NCBI RefSeq assembly: GCF_024158605.1
Contig: NZ_JAMZGM010000001.1
Location: 62,001-126,000 of the forward strand
Direction: 5' to 3'
DNA from: Sebaldella sp. S0638
Lineage (GTDB): Bacteria > Fusobacteriota > Fusobacteriia > Fusobacteriales > Leptotrichiaceae
DNA length: 64,000 nt
Positions 58,016 through 64,000 of the stretch are shown piece by piece; the stretch's first letter is position 1, and every line of letters begins with the position of its first letter. The notes below the pieces were generated by a model. That model was not told the origin of the DNA, did no database searches, and worked only from the letters and a program-made list of their open reading frames with translations. The translations under genes were made by a program, and so were the position numbers.

Positions 58016-59503
58016 TTATTTTTTTTCAATTATCTCAGCATCAAAAAAGTCTATGACCTTATTAATGAATTCGTCGGATTCGTTTTTCGGCTGTTCACCG
58101 ATTAATTTTGTGCTTATAATTAATTTTGCACCGTATATTTTTTTCAGTATTTTTTCTATTTTCAGCTTATTATCTTTATCTTCTATTTTTTCACGGTGAA
58201 AAGACTGCCATCCAGGAAGACCTAAGACCAGCTTGTCACCATCGAGATCCAAAGGATTGGTGTCTGTAAGAAATGCAGAAAGCATGATGCTTTCTTTTTT
58301 TAACTCCCCTTTGAATAACGGCCACTTTTTTTCTATAATATTTATATTAAGATCAGAAAGCTCTACAGAAGGACTTGGCGCGGTTTCCTGTGCCTGATTT
58401 TCTATGGGCATTTCCGGACTGCTTTTTCCCGCAGGTTCTGCTGCTCTGACCTCCTGCCTTACTTCTGTGATGACAACAGGTGTTTCCTGTTTAAATATCT
58501 CATTTATAAGAACATAACCAAGAAGTCTCTTATCCTCTTCATATCTGAATTCACCCAGAACAAAATAAATTACGCTGATTAATGATAAAGTTCTGTCTAT
58601 CCCTATAGAATCTTCTCTTTTTAGATTTTCTTTCAAAAAATATGAAAAATCTTTCAGAAAATTTTCTATAAGTATACCATCTTCCCATAATTTATCTACA
58701 AAATCTATTCCTCCGATTTTATCACCATTGGATATAACATCCAGAAATTCGTTCAAAAGCTTATCGGGAATAACACCCAAAGCCATTTGTGTCTTTTCTA
58801 TATCTATTTCTTCACCGGAAAAATTAGACGCTACCTGTTCAAAAATAGAAAAACTGTCTCTGGCACTTCCCTCAGACTTTCTGTAAATAAGTTTCAGACT
58901 TTCGTCGTCTATTTTTATGTTTTCTTTCTCAGCAACCATTTTCAGCATTTCTATAATATCGTTCATATTTAATGGAAGAAAATCATATCTTTGACATCTT
59001 GATATTACAGTATCCGGTATTTTATCCACTTCTGTGGTAGCCAAAATAAATATAACATGCGAAGGCGGCTCTTCCAGAGTTTTCAGAAGGGCGTTAAATG
59101 CTTCCTTAGTAAGCATATGAACCTCATCTATTATATATACTTTCTTATTCCCGTTCACAGGCTGATAGTTTATTTTCTCTTTCAGCTCTCTTATCTCATC
59201 TATTCCTCTGTTTGATGCTGCATCTATTTCCACCATATCCATAGAGATTCCTGCTGTTATTTCACGGCAGTTATCGCATGTTCCGCACGGATGATCGGAA
59301 ATACCATTAGTCAGACAGTTTACGCCTTTTGCTATAAGTCTGGCTATTGTGGTCTTTCCCACACCTCTCGGTCCGTTAAAAAGATAAGCATGAGATAATT
59401 TATTTTCTTTCAAAGAATTCCTTATTGCCTTGACTATATGACCCTGCCCGGCAATCTCCTCAAAATTTTGAGGTCTGTATTTTCTATATAAAGTTATATT
59501 CAC
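58016..59503 (-). CDS. dnaX: DNA polymerase III gamma/tau subunit
   Basis: A 495-residue clamp-loader ATPase. YRPQNFEEIAGQ leads to GPRGVGKTTIARLIAKG (Walker A), the zinc module with four Cys (CLTNGISDHPCGTCDNC), VYIIDEVHMLTKEAFNALLK (Walker B) and TTEVDKIP. The C-terminal 130 residues are the tau-type tail. Inside codons 401-404 lies an A7 run followed directly by a perfect 7-base hairpin, a possible slippage signal for a shorter product. A consensus promoter precedes the gene. Confidence 0.96.
   Translation of the reverse strand: MNITLYRKYRPQNFEEIAGQGHIVKAIRNSLKENKLSHAYLFNGPRGVGKTTIARLIAKGVNCLTNGISDHPCGTCDNCREITAGISMDMVEIDAASNRGIDEIRELKEKINYQPVNGNKKVYIIDEVHMLTKEAFNALLKTLEEPPSHVIFILATTEVDKIPDTVISRCQRYDFLPLNMNDIIEMLKMVAEKENIKIDDESLKLIYRKSEGSARDSFSIFEQVASNFSGEEIDIEKTQMALGVIPDKLLNEFLDVISNGDKIGGIDFVDKLWEDGILIENFLKDFSYFLKENLKREDSIGIDRTLSLISVIYFVLGEFRYEEDKRLLGYVLINEIFKQETPVVITEVRQEVRAAEPAGKSSPEMPIENQAQETAPSPSVELSDLNINIIEKKWPLFKGELKKESIMLSAFLTDTNPLDLDGDKLVLGLPGWQSFHREKIEDKDNKLKIEKILKKIYGAKLIISTKLIGEQPKNESDEFINKVIDFFDAEIIEKK
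58278..58301 (-). promoter_or_regulatory. Candidate frameshift/slippage signal inside dnaX
   Basis: Minus strand TTA-AAA-AAA-GAA at codons 401-404, with seven A (58295-58301), followed at once by GAAAGCA-TCA-TGCTTTC (58278-58294), a perfect 7-pair stem. A -1 slip would add 19 residues and stop, giving a product of about 422 residues instead of 495. Confidence 0.4.
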
Positions 59504-59536
59504 TCTAAAATTCTCCCATTTTTTTTATTGTCTTTA

Positions 59537-59565
59537 ATTATAACATTTCTAAGCTGTTTTTGCAA
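59537..59565 (-). promoter_or_regulatory. Predicted promoter of the dnaX operon
   Basis: TTGCAA (59560-59565), 17 bases, perfect TATAAT (59537-59542) on the minus strand, about 34 bases before dnaX. It is nearly the same as the hpt promoter. Confidence 0.78.
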
Positions 59566-59728
59566 TTATGGCCTACATTAAACATGTCTGAATTTCTGCC
59601 TTTTTTTCGAAATCTGCTGTATTTTTATTCGGCTGTTTATATTTTTATAATATTCTTATAAAATTGTATAAATATTATACATGAAAACTCTTTATATGAT
59701 AAAATAAGTAATGAACAAGGAGGAAAGC

Positions 59729-60049
59729 ATGAAAAAAGTATTATTTATTTTTTTATCAGCACTTTTAATATTATCTGAAGTTACAGCTGTATACATTACA
59801 AGGGTAAAAATTTATCCGGACTCACTATTTTCAAAAGCTGTTAAATTCCAGAATAATAATGATTTTGAAAAAGCGGAAAAATATTACAGAAAAGCAGATA
59901 AAGCCGGTAATGTATATGCTAAATGTACTATGTTTTATATGATCTACAAAAACATAAATGATGATAAAAAAATTGAAGCTTATAAAACTGAGTATAAGGC
60001 AGGAAAACCCTGTAAAACTCTTGATATAGAGCGAATCTGGACTGACTGA
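59729..60049 (+). CDS. Small exported protein with a TPR/Sel1-like unit
   Basis: About 106 residues. MKKVLFIFLSALLILSEVTA is a signal peptide or anchor; FQNNNDFEKAEKYYRKADKAGN is one TPR/Sel1-type helix pair, and two Cys (near 70 and 95) could form a disulfide. Start: ATG at 59729 with AGGAGG 5 bases before; an ATG at 59711 overlaps that site. Function unknown. The terminator at 60080 ends it. Confidence 0.65.
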   Translation: MKKVLFIFLSALLILSEVTAVYITRVKIYPDSLFSKAVKFQNNNDFEKAEKYYRKADKAGNVYAKCTMFYMIYKNINDDKKIEAYKTEYKAGKPCKTLDIERIWTD

Positions 60050-60079
60050 TTTATTTTATATCCATAATAGATACTAATG

Positions 60080-60107
60080 AAAAAGGAGAGTCTTGTCTCT
60101 CCTTTTT
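60080..60107. terminator. Bidirectional terminator between the small exported protein and DUF4259 genes
   Basis: Perfect arms AAAAAGGAGAG and CTCTCCTTTTT (60080-60090, 60097-60107) with a 6-base loop; the A/T tracts serve both converging genes. Confidence 0.88.
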
Positions 60108-60110
60108 ATG

Positions 60111-60521
60111 TTATTTCAAAAGATCTGATAAAGCTTCAGCCAGATCTCCTACTTCCTGTTTCCATTCATTAAAATCTTCCTCATCTGCTTCTTCCCACAA
60201 ATCGTGTAGTTCATGACTCTCAGAATTGGTAAGTATATCCTCTATCTGTTCTATTAATACTTTTACATCATCTTTTGTATATGGCAGATATGGAACCTCA
60301 TCTGTTATTTCAGTGAATTCCACTATATTTTCCTGATTCAGTATTACCGCTGCAAGTGCGAGAATTTCAGCATCTACATCTGAATCCACATATTCTGCAT
60401 CATATTCCATTTCTCTCAATATTTTTTTTAAACTAGGTTCCTTCCCCTTATAATTTTCCAAATAACCTATAAAATCAAGGGCTGTATCATTTTCTAAACA
60501 CCCATATCCCCAGGCTCCCAT
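60111..60521 (-). CDS. DUF4259 protein
   Basis: A 136-residue acidic soluble protein. MGAWGYGCLENDTALDF is the fixed N-terminal signature of DUF4259, followed by a helical body rich in Glu and Asp. The family occurs in many bacteria without known function. GGAGGAAG precedes the ATG. It follows dnaN after a hairpin, so it is probably a separate or partly linked unit. Confidence 0.83.
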   Translation of the reverse strand: MGAWGYGCLENDTALDFIGYLENYKGKEPSLKKILREMEYDAEYVDSDVDAEILALAAVILNQENIVEFTEITDEVPYLPYTKDDVKVLIEQIEDILTNSESHELHDLWEEADEEDFNEWKQEVGDLAEALSDLLK

Positions 60522-60566
60522 GCTTCCTCCTACTTTACACTACTACTATATTTTTATTTTAAAATC

Positions 60567-60600
60567 ACCGGTATTTTATCAGTCAGGATAAAATACTAGT
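60567..60600 (-). terminator. Hairpin overlapping the dnaN stop
   Basis: GTATTTTATC and GATAAAATAC (60571-60580, 60587-60596) make 10 perfect pairs with a 6-base loop, overlapping the TAG stop. The tail GATTTTAAAA is only weakly T-rich, so termination may be partial. Confidence 0.5.
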
Positions 60601-61720
60601 CTCTTAATGCCAAAGGCATTGTCAGATACAGCGACTTATCATTTTTTTCTTCTGTTATTAATACTGAACTTTTTGAATTAAGCATTTTCAGCTGTGTAAC
60701 TTCTCCTGTAATTGTAGAGATATAGTCCAGTAAAAATTTTACGTTCAGGGAAATTTTTATATCTTCCCCTTCTTTTATAATTGGTATTTCTTCTTTTATT
60801 TTAGCATTTTCGCTAATTCCATTCAAAAACAGCTTATCGTTTTCAAAGCTGAATATTCCGCTGTTTTTAGCTTCATAGTTATCTCTTACGAAAATAAGCG
60901 TTCTTTTTAATACTGCGATAAAATCTTTTGTATTAAGAAGTATCTTTTTATCATACTGTGCACCTGTTAAAATTGCTTTATAATCAGGGAACTGTAATTC
61001 TATTACTCTTGTAAGTATTTCTACATCGCCCATCTGGAAATATACCTTTGTTCCGTCGGATTTTAAAACAATTTTATCCTCACTTGTAAGTTTCATTATT
61101 TTCACGAGACCATCCATTGTTTTCAGCGGTATACTTACACTCAGACTTTCTTTGTTCTTCTCTTCTTCTTCCAGTTCTTCCTCAAGGTAAATCAGTCTGT
61201 AGGTATCAGAAGATACGAGTTTCAGTTTATTTTCCTCTATTTCGAATCTTATACAGTTAACAGCAAGATTTTCAGGTGTAAGTGATGCTGCTATTCTTGC
61301 TTTTTCTATAGATTCCAAAAGTTTCTGCTTATCAAAGTTATACTCCACTCCTAATTCAAGTGTAGGTGTCACAGGATAATTTTCAGGATCAAATGTAGAG
61401 AATTCCGAATTTATTTTTCCTGTTTTTATAATTATCTTTCCGCTTTCTTCTATAAGCTCTATAAATTCATCCTCTATCTGTTTCAAAAATTCTTCTATAA
61501 GTTTATATTTAATAACGATCTTTCCGTTTTCTCTTACTTCGCCGTTTATCTTAAAGTTTATTGAAAGCTCAAGATCAGTACCTTTCAAGAATATTTCATT
61601 TTCTTTTGCTTCTATAAAAATACCTGAAATTACAGGTCTGATTTTATTTTCCGATACTGCATTTTCTACGATTTGCAATCCTTTTAGAAAGTCTTTTCTG
61701 TTTACTTTTATATTTAGCAT
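60596..61720 (-). CDS. dnaN: DNA polymerase III beta clamp
   Basis: A 374-residue sliding clamp of three similar domains (about 1-120, 125-245, 250-374). VSSDTYRLIYLEEE corresponds to the domain-two signature, and SLYLTMPLALRD matches the C-terminal MPMR-like end that lines the partner-binding pocket. It sits behind a sigma factor rather than beside dnaA. AAGGAGG lies before the ATG. It ends in TAG. Confidence 0.92.
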   Translation of the reverse strand: MLNIKVNRKDFLKGLQIVENAVSENKIRPVISGIFIEAKENEIFLKGTDLELSINFKINGEVRENGKIVIKYKLIEEFLKQIEDEFIELIEESGKIIIKTGKINSEFSTFDPENYPVTPTLELGVEYNFDKQKLLESIEKARIAASLTPENLAVNCIRFEIEENKLKLVSSDTYRLIYLEEELEEEEKNKESLSVSIPLKTMDGLVKIMKLTSEDKIVLKSDGTKVYFQMGDVEILTRVIELQFPDYKAILTGAQYDKKILLNTKDFIAVLKRTLIFVRDNYEAKNSGIFSFENDKLFLNGISENAKIKEEIPIIKEGEDIKISLNVKFLLDYISTITGEVTQLKMLNSKSSVLITEEKNDKSLYLTMPLALRD

Positions 61721-61735
61721 TATTCCTCCTTCAAA

Positions 61736-62548
61736 TTATTTAAAAAACTCATGAAAATGAGATTTTAGTTTTGTAATTGCCTTTTTCTCTATCTGCCTTA
61801 CCCGTTCCCTTGTTATATTCAGCTCATCGCCTATTTCTTTCAGGGTATGCATTTTATTGTTGTATAATCCGTATCTAAGTTCGATTATCTCTCTTTCTCT
61901 TTCACTTAATATATTATCAAGAAGTTCACGCATTTTGTTTATCTGATCATTTTTTATTATTTTTTCTTCTATATTATCTTCATTTCCTATTACATCTTCC
62001 AAAAAGATATTATCCCCGATTACGTCATTCAGTGATATTATATCCTGAAATTCATTTATCAGAAGACTTACTTTATATTCTTTTATTTCCAACTGCTCAG
62101 CTATATATGCCACACTTGGCGACTCGCCGTGGTCATTTATATAGTTGACCATTACTTTATTCACCTTAGCCAGCTGCTCATATTTGTATGAAGGTATTCT
62201 TATATCCCTTCCTTTATTGATAATAGCTTTTTTTATAGACTGCTTTATCCACCACACTGCATATGTACTAAATCTGTGTCCTTTAGTATAGTCGAATTTA
62301 TTAATTGCTTTTATCAGACCAATATTCCCTTCGCTTATAAGATCTATAAGCGGAAGCCCGTTTCCTAAAGATTTTTTTGCAATACTTATTACAAGTCTCA
62401 AATTAGATAAAATAAGCTCGTGTCTTGCATCCTGGGAATTGTCTTCTTTGATTTTTCTAAAGAGTTCATATTCTTCTTCTCTATTTAATAATTCATATTT
62501 TTGGATATCCTTCAAATACAAATCTATTAAATTATATTCTTTTTCCAT
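61736..62548 (-). CDS. RNA polymerase sigma factor, RpoD/SigA family (short)
   Basis: A 270-residue sigma-70 factor lacking region 1.1. Region 1.2 is YLKDIQKYELLNREEEYELF, region 2 runs DLISEGNIGLIKAINKFDYT and FSTYAVWWIKQSI, region 3 follows, and region 4 is LKEIGDELNITRERVRQIEKK. The promoter-contacting residues of regions 2.4 and 4.2 look intact, so it should read TTGACA/TATAAT-like promoters as seen in the window. It may be the primary factor or a group 2 factor; only a genome-wide look can tell. Confidence 0.9.
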   Translation of the reverse strand: MEKEYNLIDLYLKDIQKYELLNREEEYELFRKIKEDNSQDARHELILSNLRLVISIAKKSLGNGLPLIDLISEGNIGLIKAINKFDYTKGHRFSTYAVWWIKQSIKKAIINKGRDIRIPSYKYEQLAKVNKVMVNYINDHGESPSVAYIAEQLEIKEYKVSLLINEFQDIISLNDVIGDNIFLEDVIGNEDNIEEKIIKNDQINKMRELLDNILSEREREIIELRYGLYNNKMHTLKEIGDELNITRERVRQIEKKAITKLKSHFHEFFK

Positions 62549-62561
62549 ACTCTATCTCCAT

Positions 62562-63566
62562 CTAAAATTCTGACTTTAGTTTTCTACTCATTAAGTTATA
62601 AAATAAATTTTCCAGAGTTTCGTCTTCATAAAGGACTTTGTATAATTCAGTAAAAATAGGTGCATTTATATTTTCATCAACAATAATATTATGCAGTGCC
62701 TTTATTGTCTCTGATCCTTCTGAAATGCCGTTCATACTCTCTAGTATCTCCGCAAGCTTTCTTCCTTTTCCCAGCTGCTCGCCCACATATCTGTTTCTGC
62801 TGTGTTTACTTGTACATGTAACAATTATGTCACCGAGACCGGACAACCCGAAAAAAGTCTTGGGATCTGCCCCGTAAAATTCCCCGATTCTTATTATTTC
62901 ATTTATTCCTCTTGTAAGAAGCGCTGCCTTGGAATTGTCGCCAAGCTCCAGCCCGTCTGCCATACCCGCAGCTATAGCAAGACAGTTTTTCAGAGCTCCG
63001 CCAAGTTCTGCCCCTACTATATCTGTCCCTGTATATACTCTTAAATAATCATTATTAAATAATTTCTGTATTTTCTCTGCAGTTTCAAGATTAGGTGATG
63101 CTGCCAAAATTGCTGACGGCATTTTTTTAGCCAGATCTTCTGCATGTGTCGGCCCTGTGAGAATTCCGTATTCATAATCACAGCCGCTTAGTTCATCCTC
63201 TACTACTTCTGACATTCTTTTTTTGGAGGCTATCTCTATCCCTTTAGCGATATTTATTATTATTACTTTATACTTCAGGGAAGTTTTCAGATTTTTCAGT
63301 ATGCCTCTCAAAAACTGGCATGGTGTCGCTAATAAAATAAAGTCAAACTTTTCTTCATTCAGTAATTTCTGATACTCATCCACTACTTTTAGTTTTTCTG
63401 ATAGTTTTATTCCCGGGAGGAAAACTTTATTTTCATGCTCTGTCCGAATTACATCCCTTACCTTTTCGCTGTACTCCCACAGGTATACATCGTTTCCATT
63501 TTCAGTAAGGAGATTCGAGAGGCATGTTCCAAATCCACCTCCGCCAAGTACTAATACTTTACTCAT
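62562..63566 (-). CDS. gpsA: Glycerol-3-phosphate dehydrogenase (NAD(P)+)
   Basis: A 334-residue enzyme reducing DHAP to sn-glycerol-3-phosphate for phospholipid synthesis. VLVLGGGGFGTCLSNLL is the dinucleotide loop, TGPTHAEDLAKKMPSA and GALKNCLAIAAGMADGLELG carry the catalytic Lys and substrate residues, and GLGDIIVTCTSKHSRNR is the C-terminal motif. It overlaps plsY by 4 bases and is followed by the sigma factor after 13. Confidence 0.97.
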   Translation of the reverse strand: MSKVLVLGGGGFGTCLSNLLTENGNDVYLWEYSEKVRDVIRTEHENKVFLPGIKLSEKLKVVDEYQKLLNEEKFDFILLATPCQFLRGILKNLKTSLKYKVIIINIAKGIEIASKKRMSEVVEDELSGCDYEYGILTGPTHAEDLAKKMPSAILAASPNLETAEKIQKLFNNDYLRVYTGTDIVGAELGGALKNCLAIAAGMADGLELGDNSKAALLTRGINEIIRIGEFYGADPKTFFGLSGLGDIIVTCTSKHSRNRYVGEQLGKGRKLAEILESMNGISEGSETIKALHNIIVDENINAPIFTELYKVLYEDETLENLFYNLMSRKLKSEF

Positions 63567-64000
63567 TTTTCACCATCCTTAGTTACTTTAAATTTATTCT
63601 CTGTTCCGTTTATGAGTCTTTGTATATTGCTTCCGTGCTTCACTATTATAACCAGCGCCAGTACCAGCGCAACCACTGTCAGCGGAATATTTTTATATAT
63701 AAAGTATATAAAAAACGGCAGACATGCGGCACTTACTATAGAAGACAGCGATACATATCTAAAAACAGCAAATAATACAAAGAAAATAACAAATAAAAAT
63801 AATATTGCTTTTGGAGCAAGAACCAGAAAAACACCCAAAGTCGTAGCCACACCTTTTCCACCCTTAAACTTAAGGAAAATAGAAAATGTATGACCCAGAA
63901 TAGCGACTATCCCGATAATAATAGGATCAATCCCTACTATACCTGTCATATTCCCAAGTGTATTAATTCCTAAGGCTAAATACGTAGGTATCACGCCTTT
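63563..64000 (-). CDS. plsY: Glycerol-3-phosphate acyltransferase PlsY (N-terminus outside window)
   Basis: Only the last 145 or so residues are present; the frame runs off the right edge. ILGHTFSIFLKFKGGKGVAT is the catalytic and phosphate-binding motif 2 region, with four hydrophobic helices around it. PlsY uses acyl-phosphate to acylate the G3P made by GpsA. The ATGA overlap with gpsA is a familiar pairing. Confidence 0.93.
   Translation of the reverse strand, partial: KGVIPTYLALGINTLGNMTGIVGIDPIIIGIVAILGHTFSIFLKFKGGKGVATTLGVFLVLAPKAILFLFVIFFVLFAVFRYVSLSSIVSAACLPFFIYFIYKNIPLTVVALVLALVIIVKHGSNIQRLINGTENKFKVTKDGEK

Overview
The window is AT-rich, gene-dense and almost entirely chromosomal housekeeping DNA. 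Its gene mix points to a diderm with Firmicutes-like gene families. LpxK, a secreted beta-barrel protein and periplasmic-type signal peptides imply an outer membrane. WhiA, RqcH, class III FBPase, HPr with Ser46, a PASTA protein and the short sigma-A-like factor are familiar from Firmicutes. Together these suggest Fusobacteriota, most likely the Leptotrichiaceae (Sebaldella/Leptotrichia type). That placement is inference from gene content, not a database match. I found no tRNA, rRNA, CRISPR array, prophage, transposase or insertion sequence.

Layout. 1-4.8 kb (minus): glycerol/dihydroxyacetone operon dhaK-dhaL-dhaM-glpK-glpA-like. 5-10.5 kb (minus): translation operon hpt-rsmA-DUF4911-thioesterase-khpA-rimM-trmD-gamma carbonic anhydrase-SPOUT methyltransferase-YcgL. 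10.8-15.7 kb (plus): PASTA protein-rsgA-rpe-MarR/FeoA regulator, then rqcH. 15.8-24.8 kb (minus): outer-membrane protein, a small membrane protein with a DUF3100 protein and an M20 amidohydrolase, ptsH, pyrG, a secreted phosphatase, fba and a DUF3298-like protein. 24.9-30 kb (minus): whiA-lpxK-unknown-nadD-serS and a YcxB-like protein. 30-37 kb (minus): fbp, a kup gene split by one amber codon, a SanA-like protein, an AEC transporter and two ElaA acetyltransferases. 37-45.6 kb (minus): polA, a WD40-like/uracil-DNA-glycosylase fusion, a GntR regulator, small membrane proteins and YwqK-repeat proteins. 45.7-48.8 kb (plus): rlmN-pbp1A. 48.9-52.3 kb (minus): gluconate operon gntK-gnd-rpiR. 52.5-59.5 kb (minus): LprI-like protein, acpH, and dnaX-rplI-dnaB-trhP. 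59.7-64 kb: a small exported protein (plus), then plsY-gpsA-sigma-dnaN and a DUF4259 protein (minus).

How the genes connect. Glycerol and dihydroxyacetone enter lower glycolysis through glpK/glpA and dhaKLM, with HPr supplying phosphate for DhaM. fba and fbp handle the hexose bisphosphate step. Gluconate enters through gntK and gnd and meets rpe. gpsA and plsY open phospholipid synthesis.

Most notable observations: (1) a 551-residue protein joining a beta-propeller-like N-terminus to a family-1 UDG domain whose catalytic Asp is Glu; (2) rsgA, whose only plausible full-length start is AUU; (3) a PASTA-only membrane protein where Firmicutes carry the PASTA kinase, next to rsgA-rpe; (4) a terminator-like hairpin between a strong promoter and the GTG start of pyrG; (5) kup split by one TAG; (6) an A7 run followed by a perfect hairpin inside dnaX; (7) a MarR-FeoA-like fusion regulator.
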